From Inhella inkyongensis (GTDB taxonomy: Bacteria; Pseudomonadota; Gammaproteobacteria; Burkholderiales; Burkholderiaceae_C), in the NCBI RefSeq assembly GCF_005952805.1, contig NZ_CP040709.1, forward strand, positions 1,984,001 to 2,048,000: a DNA stretch of 64,000 nucleotides, read 5' to 3'. This document shows, one piece after another, positions 16,169 to 29,372 of this stretch (position 1 is its first letter; every line of letters starts with the position of its first letter). The position numbers were made by a program, and so were the translations under genes. The notes under the pieces are model-generated. The model did no database searches, was not told where the DNA came from, and saw nothing but the letters and a program-made list of their open reading frames with translations.

Positions 16169-18334
16169 ATGTCCGAACCTAAAGCCACAGCCCCCCTAGA
16201 GTCCGCCAGCTTGTCCCAATGGCAAAAGTCAGCGGCTAAATCGGCGCCAGGGGGGGATGTGGCGGGGTTGGACTGGGTGACGCCGGAAGGCATTCGCGTC
16301 AAACCGCTCTACACAGCAGCCGATCTGCAAGGTCTTGCACACACCGACACCTTGCCCGGTTTTGAACCCTATTTGCGTGGCCCGCAGGCCACGATGTACG
16401 CGGTGCGCCCCTGGACGATTCGTCAGTACGCGGGTTTCTCCACGGCTGAAGAGAGCAATGCCTTCTACCGCAAGGCCTTGGCCGCGGGCGGGCAGGGCGT
16501 GTCAGTCGCCTTCGACCTGGCCACCCATCGCGGTTATGACAGTGATCACCCGCGTGTGGTCGGGGATGTGGGCAAGGCGGGTGTGGCCATCGACTCGGTC
16601 GAGGACATGAAGATCCTGTTCGACGGCATCCCGTTGGATAAGGTATCGGTCAGCATGACCATGAACGGTGCCGTGTTGCCGGTGCTGGCCGCCTATGTGG
16701 TGGCGGCCGAGGAGCAGGGCGTCTCGCCCGAGAAGCTGTCGGGGACCATCCAGAACGACATCCTCAAGGAGTTCATGGTCCGCAATACCTATATCTATCC
16801 GCCCGAGCCCTCGATGCGGATCATTGCGGACATCATGGCCCACACGGCCGCCGAGATGCCCAAGTTCAACAGCATCTCGATCTCCGGTTACCACATGCAG
16901 GAGGCCGGGGCCAACCAGGCTATCGAGCTGGCCTTCACGCTCGCCGACGGCATGGAGTACGTGCGCACGGCGATGAAGCGAGGCCTGGCCGTGGACGCCT
17001 TCGCACCGCGCCTGTCCTTCTTCTTCGCCATCGGCATGAACTTCTATCTGGAAGTCGCCAAGCTGCGCGCGGCGCGCCTGCTGTGGTGCCGGATCATGAA
17101 GAACTTTGGCGCTCAGGACCCCAAGAGCCTGATGTTGCGCACCCATTGCCAGACCAGCGGCTGGAGCCTGACTGCGCAGGACCCTTACAACAATGTGGTG
17201 CGCACTGCCATCGAGGCCATGGCTGCGGTGTTTGGCGGCACGCAGAGTCTGCACACCAATAGCTTCGATGAAGCCATCGCGCTGCCCACCGAATTTTCCG
17301 CTCGCATCGCCCGCAACACCCAGCTGATATTGCAGGAAGAGACCCAGATCACCAAAGTGGTGGACCCCTGGGCTGGCAGCTACATGATGGAAAAGCTCAC
17401 CCAGGATCTGGCCGACAAGGCCTGGGAACTGATTGAAGAGGTGGAGCGCCAGGGCGGCATGACCCAGGCCGTGAACAGCGGTTGGGCCAAACTGCAGATC
17501 GAGGCCAGCGCGGCGCAGAAGCAGGCGCGCATCGACTCGGGCGCTGACGTGATCGTGGGCGTCAACAAGTACAAGCTTGCGAAGGAGGACCCGGTCGAGA
17601 TCCTGGAAATCGACAACGTCAAGGTGCGCGAGGCCCAGGTGGCGCGGCTGCAGGCCATCAAGGCCAGCCGCGACGCGGCTGCGGCCCAGGCTGCGCTGGC
17701 GGCGCTGACCGACTGCGCGAAGACGGGCGAGGGCAATCTGCTGGCCTTGAGCATCCAGGCCATGCGCGCCCGCTGCACGGTGGGCGAGGTGAGTGACGCG
17801 CTCGAAGCCGTCTGGGGTCGTCACCGTGCCGACACCCATAAGGTCAGCGGCGTTTACGCGGGCGCGTACACGGCGCCCGATGAGTGGACCAAGCTGACGG
17901 CCGAGGTGGCGGGTTTCGAGACTGAAACCGGTCGTCGTCCGCGCGTGATGATCGCCAAATTGGGTCAGGACGGACACGATCGCGGCGCCAAGGTGGTGGC
18001 CTCGGCCTTTGCCGACCTGGGCTTCGATGTGGACATCGGTGCCCTGTTCCAGACCCCCGAGGAATGCGCCCGCCAGGCCATCGAGAACGATGTGCATGCG
18101 GTCGGTGTCTCGACGCTCGCGGCTGGCCACAAGACCCTGGTGCCGGCCATCGTGCAGGCGCTCAAAGACCAGGGCGGCGAGGACATCATCGTCTTCGTCG
18201 GCGGGGTGATCCCGGCCCAGGATTACGACTTCCTCTACGCCGAGGGCGTCAAGGGCATTTACGGACCGGGCACGGCGATTCCGGACGCCGCGCGCGATGT
18301 GCTCAAGCACATCAAAGAAGCCCAAACGGCGTGA
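16169..18334 (+). CDS. methylmalonyl-CoA mutase, single-chain form
   Basis: Adenosylcobalamin-dependent enzyme that rearranges (R)-methylmalonyl-CoA to succinyl-CoA, closing propionyl-CoA catabolism. The 721-residue protein has the TIM-barrel substrate domain in the first ~550 residues and a C-terminal B12 domain with [12 protein letters not shown]; His603 would be the lower cobalt ligand. Length matches the fused catalytic chain. I chose the ATG at 16169 because GGAG lies 6 bp upstream; an in-frame TTG 12 bp earlier is less likely. The stop overlaps the MeaB gene start (GTGA). Confidence 0.97.
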   Translation: MSEPKATAPLESASLSQWQKSAAKSAPGGDVAGLDWVTPEGIRVKPLYTAADLQGLAHTDTLPGFEPYLRGPQATMYAVRPWTIRQYAGFSTAEESNAFYRKALAAGGQGVSVAFDLATHRGYDSDHPRVVGDVGKAGVAIDSVEDMKILFDGIPLDKVSVSMTMNGAVLPVLAAYVVAAEEQGVSPEKLSGTIQNDILKEFMVRNTYIYPPEPSMRIIADIMAHTAAEMPKFNSISISGYHMQEAGANQAIELAFTLADGMEYVRTAMKRGLAVDAFAPRLSFFFAIGMNFYLEVAKLRAARLLWCRIMKNFGAQDPKSLMLRTHCQTSGWSLTAQDPYNNVVRTAIEAMAAVFGGTQSLHTNSFDEAIALPTEFSARIARNTQLILQEETQITKVVDPWAGSYMMEKLTQDLADKAWELIEEVERQGGMTQAVNSGWAKLQIEASAAQKQARIDSGADVIVGVNKYKLAKEDPVEILEIDNVKVREAQVARLQAIKASRDAAAAQAALAALTDCAKTGEGNLLALSIQAMRARCTVGEVSDALEAVWGRHRADTHKVSGVYAGAYTAPDEWTKLTAEVAGFETETGRRPRVMIAKLGQDGHDRGAKVVASAFADLGFDVDIGALFQTPEECARQAIENDVHAVGVSTLAAGHKTLVPAIVQALKDQGGEDIIVFVGGVIPAQDYDFLYAEGVKGIYGPGTAIPDAARDVLKHIKEAQTA

Positions 18335-19332
18335 GCCTGAGCGTGCAGGCTGTACGGGCCTTACGCGAGGGCGCGCCCGCCGCACGGCGGCGGGCCCTGG
18401 CCAAGGCCATCACCCTGCTGGAATCGAGCCTGCCCGCGCATCGCGCCCAGGCCGATGCGCTGCTGACCGAGGCGCTGCCGTTTAGCGGTGGGGCCATCCG
18501 CGTCGGCATTTCAGGCGTCCCGGGGGTGGGGAAGAGCAGTTTTCTGGAGGCCCTGGGCCTGCACCTGGTGCAACAGGGCCACACGGTGGCCGTGCTGGCG
18601 GTGGACCCGAGCAGTTCAGTCTCCGGCGGGTCCATCTTGGGCGACAAGACCCGGATGGAGAAGCTGGCCATCGAGCCCCAGGCCTTCATCCGCCCCAGCC
18701 CCAGCCGCGGCACCTTGGGCGGCGTGGCCTCCCACACACGGGAAGTGATGCGCCTGTGCGAGGCGGCAGGTTTTGATGTGGTGCTGGTCGAGACCGTGGG
18801 CGTGGGCCAGAGCGAGGTGGCGGTGGCGGGCATGACGGATTGCTTCGCGCTCTTGCAATTGCCCAACGCTGGCGACGACCTGCAGGCGCTGAAAAAAGGC
18901 GTGATGGAACTGGCCGATCTGATCTTCATCAACAAGGCCGATCTGGACCCCAATGCGGCGACGCGCGCGCGGGCGCAGATCGTGTCGTCTTTGCGGCTGC
19001 ACAACCAGGCCCATGGCGCGCAATGGCTGCCCGAGGTGCTGCAGGGCAGCGCTTTGAATGGCCAGGGCGTGGCCGAATTCTGGGCGGCGGTGCTGCGCCA
19101 TCAAGCCCATCAAAAGGACGGTGGCCAGTTCGAGGCCCGGCGCCATGCGCAGGACCTGGACTGGCTGCAGGAGCGCATCGAAGAGGGGCTGCACCAGGCC
19201 TTTGCCGCCCACCCGGCGGTGGCCCGTCGCTGGCCGCAGCTGAAGGACGACGTCCGAGGCGGCCGCATGGCCGCCTCCACCGCAGCGCGCGCGCTGCTCA
19301 ATGATTTCTTAGGAGTGAAGACCCATGGATGA
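18331..19332 (+). CDS. meaB: methylmalonyl-CoA mutase-associated GTPase (MeaB/ArgK family)
   Basis: G3E-family GTPase that loads and protects the cobalamin cofactor of methylmalonyl-CoA mutase. The 333-residue protein starts with the GTG at 18331, which overlaps the mutase stop. Walker A is GVPGVGKSS, followed by DPSS and the G-domain motif [14 protein letters not shown] is typical of MeaB. Its 3' end overlaps pccB by 8 bp. Adjacent placement to the mutase is the usual arrangement. Confidence 0.95.
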   Translation: MSLSVQAVRALREGAPAARRRALAKAITLLESSLPAHRAQADALLTEALPFSGGAIRVGISGVPGVGKSSFLEALGLHLVQQGHTVAVLAVDPSSSVSGGSILGDKTRMEKLAIEPQAFIRPSPSRGTLGGVASHTREVMRLCEAAGFDVVLVETVGVGQSEVAVAGMTDCFALLQLPNAGDDLQALKKGVMELADLIFINKADLDPNAATRARAQIVSSLRLHNQAHGAQWLPEVLQGSALNGQGVAEFWAAVLRHQAHQKDGGQFEARRHAQDLDWLQERIEEGLHQAFAAHPAVARRWPQLKDDVRGGRMAASTAARALLNDFLGVKTHG

Positions 19333-20857
19333 CATCCAGAAGATGCTGGAATCCAAGCGCGCTGCGGCGCGCCTGGGCGGCGGCGAGAAGCGCATTGCGG
19401 CCCAGCATGGAAAGGGCAAGCTGACCGCCCGCGAGCGCCTGGAGCTGCTGTTCGATGAGGGCAGCTTCGAGGAATGGGACATGTTCGTGCAGCACCGCTG
19501 CGTGGACTTCGGCATGGATGCCAACCACATTCCTGGCGACGGCGTGGTCACCGGCTACGGCACCATCAATGGCCGCCTGGCCTTTGCCTACAGCCAGGAC
19601 TTCACCGTGTTTGGTGGCGCCCTGTCCGAGGCCCATGCCGAGAAGATCTGCAAGGTGATGGATCAGGCCATGAAGGTCGGCGCGCCGGTCATCGGCTTGA
19701 ACGATTCGGGCGGCGCGCGCATCCAGGAAGGCGTGGCCTCTCTGGGCGGCTATGCCGAGGTGTTCCAGCGCAATGTGCTGGCCAGCGGCGTGATCCCGCA
19801 GATCAGCCTGATCATGGGTCCGAGCGCTGGCGGCGCGGTGTATAGCCCGGCCATCACCGACTTCATCTTCATGGTGAAGGACAGCAGCTATATGTTCGTC
19901 ACCGGCCCCGAGGTGGTGAAGACGGTGACGCACGAAGAGGTGACGGCCGAGGAGCTCGGTGGCGCCAGCACCCACACCAGCAAGAGCGGGGTGGCGGATC
20001 TGGCCTTTGAGAACGACGTTGAGGCGCTTTTGATGCTGCGCCGCTTTTTCAACTACCTGCCGCTCTCCAATCGCGAAAAGCCGCCGGTGCGCCCGAGTGG
20101 GGATCCGGCCAATCGCTGCGATGCCTCGCTCGATACCCTGGTGCCCGCCAACCCGAATCAGCCCTATGACATCAAGGAGCTGATCACCAAGGTGGTGGAC
20201 GACGGCGATTTCTTCGAACTGCAGCCCGAGTACGCCAAGAACATCGTCACCGGTTTTGCGCGCATGGAGGGCGCGACGGTGGGCATCGTGGCCAACCAGC
20301 CGCTCGTCCTGGCCGGCTGTTTGGACATCAAGAGCTCCATCAAGGCGGCGCGCTTCGTGCGCTTTTGCGATGCCTTCCACATCCCGGTGGTGACCTTTGT
20401 GGACGTGCCGGGCTTCATGCCGGGCACTTCGCAAGAGTACGGCGGCATCATCAAGCACGGTGCGAAGCTGCTCTACGCCTACGCCGAATGCACGGTGCCC
20501 AAGATCACCGTGATCACCCGCAAGGCCTATGGCGGCGCCTATGACGTGATGGCCTCCAAGCACCTGCGCGGCGATGTGAACTTCGCCTGGCCCAATGCCG
20601 AGATTGCGGTGATGGGTGCCAAGGGCGCGGTGGAGATCATCTTCCGCGAGGACAAGGGCGACCCCGAGAAACTGGCTGCGCGCGAGGCCGAGTACAAGGC
20701 CCGCTTCGCCAACCCCTTTGTCGCGGCCGAACGTGGCTATATCGACGATGTGATCCAGCCGCACGAGACGCGGCAGCGCATCTGCCGTTCGCTCAAGATG
20801 CTCAAAGACAAAAAGCTCGAAAACCCATGGCGCAAGCACGGCAACATCCCGCTTTGA
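19325..20857 (+). CDS. pccB: propionyl-CoA carboxylase beta chain (carboxyltransferase)
   Basis: Carboxyltransferase subunit that moves the carboxyl group from biotin to propionyl-CoA, giving (S)-methylmalonyl-CoA. The length of 510 residues is typical. Crotonase-fold acyl-CoA carboxyltransferase motifs include [13 protein letters not shown] and [13 protein letters not shown]. The ATG lies inside the end of meaB and is preceded by AGGAG. Homologues acting on acetyl- or methylcrotonyl-CoA exist; the mutase and epimerase neighbours argue for propionyl-CoA. Confidence 0.95.
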   Translation: MDDIQKMLESKRAAARLGGGEKRIAAQHGKGKLTARERLELLFDEGSFEEWDMFVQHRCVDFGMDANHIPGDGVVTGYGTINGRLAFAYSQDFTVFGGALSEAHAEKICKVMDQAMKVGAPVIGLNDSGGARIQEGVASLGGYAEVFQRNVLASGVIPQISLIMGPSAGGAVYSPAITDFIFMVKDSSYMFVTGPEVVKTVTHEEVTAEELGGASTHTSKSGVADLAFENDVEALLMLRRFFNYLPLSNREKPPVRPSGDPANRCDASLDTLVPANPNQPYDIKELITKVVDDGDFFELQPEYAKNIVTGFARMEGATVGIVANQPLVLAGCLDIKSSIKAARFVRFCDAFHIPVVTFVDVPGFMPGTSQEYGGIIKHGAKLLYAYAECTVPKITVITRKAYGGAYDVMASKHLRGDVNFAWPNAEIAVMGAKGAVEIIFREDKGDPEKLAAREAEYKARFANPFVAAERGYIDDVIQPHETRQRICRSLKMLKDKKLENPWRKHGNIPL

Positions 20858-20998
20858 CCGATTTGGCATCGTGAATGGCGTCGTTGGCTGCGTCGCTGGC
20901 TCCTCGCCGTGCGTGCGCACTGTCTCGTCGCCATCTCCTTGCCGCCTAGCCCTTCACGCGCCAAATCGCTCAAAGCCGCGCGTTTTTGCGGAGCAAAT

Positions 20999-21122
20999 AT
21001 GTTCACCAAGATCCTGATTGCAATCCGAGGCGGTCGCGCCGCAGGCGCGGTCGCGCCAGCGACAAATTGCTTGCCGGCCGGCGCAGCCGGCCGAGAAGGC
21101 GAGTTCACCCCGGGAGCCCAAT

Positions 21123-21130
<8 letters not shown>
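20999..21130 (+). other. small frame mimicking the pccA start (leader peptide or duplication relic)
   Basis: The 265-bp gap between pccB and pccA contains a second ATG-led frame of 43 codons. Its first residues MFTKILIAIRG closely copy the PccA start MFKKILIANRG, and about 38 bp around each start are similar. After ~11 codons it departs into GC-rich sequence with a hairpin (GGCCGGC/GCCGGCC, 21076-21092), then ends with TAA at 21128-21130, inside the first codons of pccA. It may be the relic of a short duplication or a translated leader. No function is claimed. Confidence 0.4.
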
Positions 21131-23632
<2,502 letters not shown>

Positions 23633-23694
23633 GCTGAAGGGCCGACGCCGCGCCTCAAGGGGTATGGTGTTGGCCTTCAACTCAAAGGCAGCCC

Positions 23695-23880
23695 TTGGCC
23701 AAACCCAATTACGCGTTTGAAAAACGCCAGCGCGAGCTGCTCAAGAAGCAAAAGAAGGCCGAGAAAGGCCAGCGAAAGTTGCTAGGCCCTGACCCTTCGA
23801 ATCCCATGGAGGGGCAGGCGCCGGCTGCAGAGGCGCAGCCTCAGGCAGATGGGGCGGCCGAGACGCCCGTCGCTCAGTAA
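23695..23880 (+). CDS. small Lys-rich conserved hypothetical protein
   Basis: A 61-residue protein starting at TTG, with AAAGG a few bases upstream. The N-terminal half is highly basic and probably helical (KRQRELLKKQKKAEKGQRK); the C-terminal half is Ala/Gln/Glu-rich and likely disordered. I recall similar short proteins beginning MAKPNY.FEKRQREL in Burkholderiales, but no function. It follows the epimerase after 62 bp and may be the last cistron of that unit or independent. Confidence 0.6.
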   Translation: MAKPNYAFEKRQRELLKKQKKAEKGQRKLLGPDPSNPMEGQAPAAEAQPQADGAAETPVAQ

Positions 23881-23896
23881 GGCCTACTCGTAAGGG

Positions 23897-24703
23897 CTAT
23901 TCGTAAGGACTATTCGGCAGGTAGCGGCGCCACAGAGTCCGCATCTGCCCCGATTCCTTCAGTTGGGTGATGCCCTGATTGATCAGGGCATGCAGAGCCT
24001 CGCCCTCGGGATGGCTGCGGGAGATCAACATATGGAACTCGCCGCCGTCCAGTCCGGGAATTTGGCCATGGCCCAGATCTGGGTCGGCCAATAGGTCCGG
24101 CCCCACCAGGCGGGCGCCGGCCACGGCCTCATACTTCTCGATGCCTACATCGCAGCGCTGTGCATGCAGCTTGGCCACCACTTGGCTGAACTTGAAAGCC
24201 CCCTGGTCGATCTGGTTGTTGCTCAGTCCGTAGGCGGCGTAGCTGTAGCCGTGCACACCGCAGAGGTGATAGCGCTTGAGTTCGTCCACATGCTGGATTC
24301 GCAGGCCCTTGGGAAAGCGCCGGCGCGAATAGAAATAGCTGTGGGTGGTGCCGTAATAGGGCAGGCTGAGCCGAAATTGCTTGGCCCTCTCGGCGTTCGC
24401 GCTGGCATTCAGGGCCAGGTGCACCGTGCCTGATTCCACCTCGCGCAGGCAGCGCAGCCAGGGCAGCAATTCAATCTGAAAGCTGCGACCCCGGGCGCTC
24501 AGGATCTGGCGCAACACATCCACTGAAAAGCCTTGGACCACCGCCTGCACCTCGCCATTCGGACCGCGCTGGCGGTAGGTGAAGGGCGGCCATTCGGCCA
24601 CGTCGTCGCAGACCTTGATGGGGGGTGCCGATGCAATGGCGGGCTGGGCGATTGCCAGCGAAAGACAGAAAAAAACGCCGACTTGGGCGACCCAGAACCT
24701 CAT
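23897..24703 (-). CDS. periplasmic solute-binding protein, family 3-like
   Basis: A 268-residue protein with a clear signal peptide (hydrophobic FFCLSLAIAQPAIASA, cleavage near residue 25), then an amino-acid-binding-like domain starting IKVCDDVAEWPPFTY. No permease or ATPase gene is adjacent, so it may be an orphan binding protein or a sensor-like periplasmic protein rather than part of a local ABC importer. Three Cys in the mature part (CDD, WLRCLRE, HLCGVH) could form a disulfide. The ligand is unknown. Confidence 0.75.
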   Translation of the reverse strand: MRFWVAQVGVFFCLSLAIAQPAIASAPPIKVCDDVAEWPPFTYRQRGPNGEVQAVVQGFSVDVLRQILSARGRSFQIELLPWLRCLREVESGTVHLALNASANAERAKQFRLSLPYYGTTHSYFYSRRRFPKGLRIQHVDELKRYHLCGVHGYSYAAYGLSNNQIDQGAFKFSQVVAKLHAQRCDVGIEKYEAVAGARLVGPDLLADPDLGHGQIPGLDGGEFHMLISRSHPEGEALHALINQGITQLKESGQMRTLWRRYLPNSPYE

Positions 24704-24842
24704 GTCGACAGCGTACGAGGCCCAGCGATGTGCGCTTCTAGCGGTTCACCCTTTGCTTGTGCTTGAGCCTTCGCGATTTGGGAAGTGATATCGTCCATAT
24801 CGCCGAAGATTTCCTAATTCACGAAGCTCTAAAGTGAACACC

Positions 24843-25790
24843 ATGCGCCTTGACCTCACCTCCTTGCATCTTGTGCTGGCCATCGAGCGCACCCGCTCGA
24901 TCACCGCCGGCGCCAAGGCCGAACACCTGGCATTGGCGGCCGCCAGCAAGCGGCTCGCGGATCTGGAGGCGCGACTGGGTGTCAAGCTCTTCGAGCGCCG
25001 CGCGCGCGGGGTGGAGCCCACCGAGGCCGGGCGTGCCCTGGTGCGGCATATCCGCAACCTGCAGGCCAGTTTGCATGCCATGGAATCCGAGGTTGTGGAG
25101 TTTTCGCGCGGCATCAAGGGCCATCTGCGCATCGTTGCCAACGGCGGGGCCATTGCCGAGTGCCTGCCCGCCGATCTGGCCAATTTCTGCAGCCGCCACC
25201 CGCAAATTCGCATCAGCCTGGAAGACCTCACCAGCGCCGAGGTGCAGGCGGCCGTGGCGGAAGGGCGGGCGGACGTCGGCATCTTCACGCCGCCGGTGCT
25301 GGACAACCGGCTGCATACGCAGATCTACCGCATTTCGCGCCTGGCCGTGCTGGTGCCCCGCAGCCATGCCTTGGCCAGCTTGAAGGCGGTGCGATTCGAG
25401 GACTTGCTGGATCACGATCTGGTGGGCTTGCATGCGGGGGCCGCCGCGCAGGAGTTCATGCGTGAGCAGGCCGCAGCGTTGGGCAAGACCCTGCGAGCGC
25501 GCCTGCAGGTGCGCGGCTTTGACGCGATTGCGCAGTTGGTTGAGGCCGGTCTGGGCGTGGCGGTGTTGCCGCGCGGTCCGGCCGAGCGCTTTGCGCAACT
25601 GTTTGACGTGGAGTGCCTGACCCTGGCCGAACCTTGGGCGGCACGCGAGTACCGCGTCGCCACGCCCAAGGCCGACAGCCTTCCGACCGTGGTGCAGCGC
25701 TTTGTCGAGGCCCTGTGCCCGCCGCAAGCCGCCGCTGCCGCCGAGGCCGCCCTGGAGGCAGCCCGTTCCGATTTGGTGTCCAAGCAATAA
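24843..25790 (+). CDS. LysR-family transcriptional regulator
   Basis: A 315-residue regulator with an N-terminal winged helix (residues 1-60; [25 protein letters not shown] is the LysR recognition segment) and a periplasmic-binding-like effector domain from about residue 88. The ATG at 24843 is preferred; a GTG three codons upstream is equally open. It is divergent from the solute-binding protein gene and sits 7 bp before leuC on the same strand, so it could be co-transcribed with leuC or regulate either neighbour. The effector is unknown. Confidence 0.88.
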   Translation: MRLDLTSLHLVLAIERTRSITAGAKAEHLALAAASKRLADLEARLGVKLFERRARGVEPTEAGRALVRHIRNLQASLHAMESEVVEFSRGIKGHLRIVANGGAIAECLPADLANFCSRHPQIRISLEDLTSAEVQAAVAEGRADVGIFTPPVLDNRLHTQIYRISRLAVLVPRSHALASLKAVRFEDLLDHDLVGLHAGAAAQEFMREQAAALGKTLRARLQVRGFDAIAQLVEAGLGVAVLPRGPAERFAQLFDVECLTLAEPWAAREYRVATPKADSLPTVVQRFVEALCPPQAAAAAEAALEAARSDLVSKQ

Positions 25791-25797
25791 CCAAGCA

Positions 25798-27216
25798 ATG
25801 ACAAGCTCAGCCAAGACCCTCTACGACAAGCTCTGGGACGAGCATGTGGTGCGCCGCGAAGACGACGGCACGGCCCTGCTCTACATCGACCGGCATTTGG
25901 TGCATGAGGTCACCAGTCCGCAGGCCTTTGAAGGCCTGGCGCTGGCTGGGCGCAAGGTGTTCCGCCTGGCTGCCAATCTCGCGGTCAGCGACCACAACGT
26001 GCCGACCACGGCGCGCGCCGAGGGAATTTCGGATCCGGTCAGCCGCCTGCAGGTGCAGACTCTGGATGCCAATTGCGACCGGCATGGCATCCGCCAGTTC
26101 AAGATGCAGGACCCGCGTCAGGGCATCGTGCATGTCATCGGGCCGGAGCAGGGCGCGACCCTGCCGGGCATGACGGTGGTTTGCGGCGACAGTCACACCT
26201 CGACCCATGGCGCTTTTGCGGCCCTGGCCCATGGCATCGGCACCAGCGAGGTGGAGCATGTGCTGGCCACCCAATGCCTGCTGGCCAAGAAGGCCAAAAA
26301 CATGCGGGTGCGGGTGGAGGGGCGGCTGCAGCCCGGGGTGGGCGCCAAGGATCTGGTGCTGGCGCTGATCGGTCAGATCGGCACGGCGGGGGGCACGGGC
26401 TACACCATCGAGTTTGCCGGCCCGGCCATCGAGGCCCTCAGCATGGAGGGGCGCATGACGGTCTGCAACATGGCCATCGAGGCCGGCGCCCGCGCTGGCT
26501 TGATTGCGGTGGATGACACCACCTTGGACTATTTGAAGGGGCGGCCGCTGAGCCCGGTGGGCGCGGAGTGGGATCAGGCTGAAGCCTATTGGCGCACGCT
26601 GCACTCCGACCCTGGGGCGCACTTCGATGTCGAGGTGATGCTGGACGCCACGACCATCGCGCCGCAGGTCAGTTGGGGCACTTCACCCGAGATGGTGCTG
26701 CCCATCGATGCCTTCACGCCGGAGCCCGAGCGCGCCACCGACCCGGTGCTGCGCGACGCCCAACAGCGCGCGCTGCGCTATATGGGCTTGCAGCCGCACC
26801 AGCGTGTCGATTCCATCGCGGTGGACAAGGTCTTCATCGGATCGTGCACCAACAGCCGCATCGAAGACCTGCGCGAAGCTGCGGATGTGGTGCGCCGCTT
26901 GGGCGGACGCTTGGCCCCGGGAGTGCGGCAGGCCCTGGTGGTGCCCGGCTCCGGCCTGGTCAAGGCCCAGGCCGAAGCCGAAGGACTGGACCAGATTTTT
27001 CGCGCGGCTGGCTTTGAGTGGCGCGAGCCGGGCTGCTCGATGTGCCTGGCGATGAATGCTGACCGGCTGGAACCCGGTGAGCGCTGCGCCTCCACCAGCA
27101 ATCGCAATTTCGAAGGGCGCCAGGGCGCCGGTGGGCGCACCCACCTGGTCAGCCCCGCCATGGCGGCTGCAGCGGCGCTCAAGGGTCGCTTTGTCGATGT
27201 GCGGCGCCTGAGTTGA
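25798..27216 (+). CDS. leuC: 3-isopropylmalate dehydratase large subunit
   Basis: Aconitase-family [4Fe-4S] enzyme that, with LeuD, isomerises 2-isopropylmalate to 3-isopropylmalate in leucine biosynthesis. The 472-residue length is typical. Cluster ligands are in [10 protein letters not shown] and [21 protein letters not shown] is a family signature. I chose the ATG at 25798 ([16 protein letters not shown]) because the family starts there. The ribosome site is weak, and only 7 bp separate it from the LysR stop. Confidence 0.97.
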   Translation: MTSSAKTLYDKLWDEHVVRREDDGTALLYIDRHLVHEVTSPQAFEGLALAGRKVFRLAANLAVSDHNVPTTARAEGISDPVSRLQVQTLDANCDRHGIRQFKMQDPRQGIVHVIGPEQGATLPGMTVVCGDSHTSTHGAFAALAHGIGTSEVEHVLATQCLLAKKAKNMRVRVEGRLQPGVGAKDLVLALIGQIGTAGGTGYTIEFAGPAIEALSMEGRMTVCNMAIEAGARAGLIAVDDTTLDYLKGRPLSPVGAEWDQAEAYWRTLHSDPGAHFDVEVMLDATTIAPQVSWGTSPEMVLPIDAFTPEPERATDPVLRDAQQRALRYMGLQPHQRVDSIAVDKVFIGSCTNSRIEDLREAADVVRRLGGRLAPGVRQALVVPGSGLVKAQAEAEGLDQIFRAAGFEWREPGCSMCLAMNADRLEPGERCASTSNRNFEGRQGAGGRTHLVSPAMAAAAALKGRFVDVRRLS

Positions 27217-27290
27217 AACCCATCTCTACAAGCGGAGCAGCAGGCTGCGGCATCATGGCGGCCTTTGCATTTCGCTTCTAGAGGAAGACC

Positions 27291-27413
27291 ATGAAAGTTC
27301 TGATCGCCTTGATTGCCGCCTGCTTTTTGCTGGGTGCCTGTAACACCGTGAAAGGGTTCGGGCAGGACATGCAAAAGGCGGGTGAAAAGATCGAGGGCGC
27401 GGCAAAGAAGTAA
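27291..27413 (+). CDS. entericidin-like small lipoprotein
   Basis: A 40-residue protein: a signal peptide with a lipobox (LLGACN, lipidated Cys at residue 17), then a short amphipathic segment with VKGFGQDMQKAGEKIEGAA, the entericidin EcnA/EcnB pattern. AGGAAG sits 5 bp before the ATG. It lies between leuC and leuD. In enterobacteria entericidins form an antidote/toxin lipoprotein pair; only one member is seen here, so a toxin role is not supported. Confidence 0.85.
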   Translation: MKVLIALIAACFLLGACNTVKGFGQDMQKAGEKIEGAAKK

Positions 27414-27446
27414 ACGCCCGGGGCCACCCCTGGGCATGGAGCTCGC

Positions 27447-28097
27447 ATGCAAGCCTTTACCCAGCACCAGGGGCTGGTGGTCCCGATTGATCGCGCCCAT
27501 GTGGACACGGACGCGATCATTCCCAAGCAATTCCTGAAGTCCATCGCCCGCACGGGCTTCGGCCCCAATCTTTTTGACGAATGGCGCTATCTGGATCGGG
27601 GTGAGCCCGGGCAAGACCCGGCCAGCCGCCGCCCGAATCCGGAATTCGTGCTCAATCAGCCGCGCTACCAGGGGGCTTCGGTGCTGCTGGCGCGTGCCAA
27701 TTTTGGCTGCGGTTCCAGTCGCGAACACGCACCCTGGGCCATTCAGCAGTACGGCATTCGGGCCTTGATCGCTCCGAGCTTCGCTGACATCTTTTTCAAC
27801 AACTGCTTCAAGAACGGCCTTCTGCCGGTGGTGCTGCCTGCCGAGGTCGTGGATCGCTTGTTTAGCGAGACCTTGGCTTCCCCGGGCTATGCGCTGAGCA
27901 TCGATCTGCAGGATCAGGTGGTGATCACGCCCTCGGGGCAGCGCCATACCTTTGAGGTGGAGCCTTTCCGCAAGCACTGCCTCTTGCATGGTTTGGATGA
28001 AATTGGGCTGACCTTGGCGCACCGCAGCGAGATCGAGACCTTTCAGGCTGCGCGTTTGGCAGCCAAGCCCTGGCTGCGCAAGGAGTTGGCGCAATGA
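27447..28097 (+). CDS. leuD: 3-isopropylmalate dehydratase small subunit
   Basis: A 216-residue swivel-domain partner of LeuC. Family motifs [12 protein letters not shown] and [14 protein letters not shown] are intact. It follows the entericidin-like gene by 33 bp. Its stop overlaps a short ATG-led frame that fills the gap to leuB. Confidence 0.97.
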   Translation: MQAFTQHQGLVVPIDRAHVDTDAIIPKQFLKSIARTGFGPNLFDEWRYLDRGEPGQDPASRRPNPEFVLNQPRYQGASVLLARANFGCGSSREHAPWAIQQYGIRALIAPSFADIFFNNCFKNGLLPVVLPAEVVDRLFSETLASPGYALSIDLQDQVVITPSGQRHTFEVEPFRKHCLLHGLDEIGLTLAHRSEIETFQAARLAAKPWLRKELAQ

Positions 28098-28270
28098 GCC
28101 CCCAATTTCAGGCCCTGTGGGTCATCACCACCTTGCAGGCCGCGCAGGGCCGGTGGCCCAGCCCTTCGCCAGGCTGCGGTAGCCCACTGGGCTACCGCAG
28201 TCCGGGCTCAGCCCCCCAAGAGAGCGCGCTCCGGCTCGGGAGCGGCCCTTCGCTCGGAGCGATCGCATGA
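28094..28270 (+). other. 58-codon frame tiling the leuD-leuB gap, with a strong hairpin
   Basis: The spacer is spanned by one ATG-led frame of 58 codons that overlaps the leuD stop (ATGA) and ends by overlapping the leuB start (ATGA). The encoded peptide begins [19 protein letters not shown]; the rest is Ser/Pro/Gly-rich and not recognisable. A perfect 12-bp stem with a 3-nt loop (CTGCGGTAGCCC/GGGCTACCGCAG, 28174-28200) lies in the middle. It could be a coupling frame, a structured spacer element or chance. Confidence 0.3.
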
Positions 28271-29343
28271 GCAAACTTGTTGCAGTGTTGCCGGGTGATG
28301 GCATTGGCCCGGAAATCATGGCTGAGGCGGTCAAGGTCTTGCAGGCCTTGGACCTGGGCCTGGTGTTGGAATCGGCCCCTGTGGGTGGGGCCGCCTACGA
28401 GGCGCAGGGCCATCCGCTGCCCGAAGCCACCCTGGCTTTGGCGCAGCGCGCCGATGCGGTGCTGTTCGGCGCCGTCGGCGACTGGAAGTACGACAAGCTG
28501 GAGCGTGCGCTGCGGCCCGAGCAGGCGATCCTGGGCCTGCGTAAGCACCTGGGTCTGTTCGCCAATTTCCGCCCGGCGCTTTGCTACCCGCAGCTCACGC
28601 ATGCCAGCAGCCTGAAGCCCGAGTTGGTGGCCGGGCTGGACATCCTGATCCTGCGCGAGCTGACCGGCGATATTTACTTCGGCACCCCTCGTGGTCGGCG
28701 TACGGCCAGCGATGGCCACTTTCCGGGCACGGAGGAAGCGTTTGACACCATGCGCTATTCGCGTCCGGAGATCGAGCGCATCGCCCATCTGGCCTTCCAG
28801 GCCGCGCGCAAGCGGCAGTCTCGAGTCACCAGCGTGGACAAAGCCAATGTGCTGGAGACCTCGCAGCTATGGCGCGACGTACTCAACCAGGTGCATGGGC
28901 AGTACCCGGATGTGCAGTTGGACCATATGTATGTGGACAACGCCGCCATGCAACTGGTCAAGGCCCCCAAGGCCTTTGATGTGATCGTGACCGGCAATTT
29001 GTTTGGCGACATCCTGTCGGACGAAGCCGCGATGCTGACGGGCTCGATCGGCATGCTGCCCTCGGCCTCGCTGGATCGGCACAACAAGGGCCTTTACGAA
29101 CCCAGCCATGGCAGCGCGCCGGATATTGCGGGGCAGGGCGTGGCAAATCCGCTGGCCACCATCCTGTCTGCGGCGATGATGCTGCGCTACAGCCTGGGCC
29201 TGCCCAATGCCGCGGATCGTGTGGAAGCGGCGGTGCAGGCTGTCCTGAGTCAAGGGCTGCGCACGGGCGACATCTGGAGCGCGGGCTGCGAACGGGTGGG
29301 CACGGCGGACATGGGCGATGCGGTGGTGCGGGCCCTGGCCTGA
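28267..29343 (+). CDS. leuB: 3-isopropylmalate dehydrogenase
   Basis: NAD-dependent oxidative decarboxylase of leucine biosynthesis. The 358-residue protein starts [17 protein letters not shown] and has the family metal and substrate region [18 protein letters not shown] plus [17 protein letters not shown] lies 8 bp before the ATG. It follows leuD after about 170 bp and is probably in the same transcript. Confidence 0.97.
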   Translation: MSKLVAVLPGDGIGPEIMAEAVKVLQALDLGLVLESAPVGGAAYEAQGHPLPEATLALAQRADAVLFGAVGDWKYDKLERALRPEQAILGLRKHLGLFANFRPALCYPQLTHASSLKPELVAGLDILILRELTGDIYFGTPRGRRTASDGHFPGTEEAFDTMRYSRPEIERIAHLAFQAARKRQSRVTSVDKANVLETSQLWRDVLNQVHGQYPDVQLDHMYVDNAAMQLVKAPKAFDVIVTGNLFGDILSDEAAMLTGSIGMLPSASLDRHNKGLYEPSHGSAPDIAGQGVANPLATILSAAMMLRYSLGLPNAADRVEAAVQAVLSQGLRTGDIWSAGCERVGTADMGDAVVRALA

Positions 29344-29372
29344 AGAAGAACTGAAGTGTTTTTGGAGTTGAG

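Noticed and set aside
16502..18385. A 627-codon minus-strand frame opposite the methylmalonyl-CoA mutase gene, and similar long antisense frames opposite pccA, pccB, purF, folC and leuC
   Set aside because: GC-rich third positions leave the opposite strand open. The sense products are unmistakable enzymes with intact motifs and overlaps to their neighbours.
27291..27413. Entericidin toxin-antidote pair
   Set aside because: Only one small lipoprotein gene is present between leuC and leuD; there is no second entericidin next to it.
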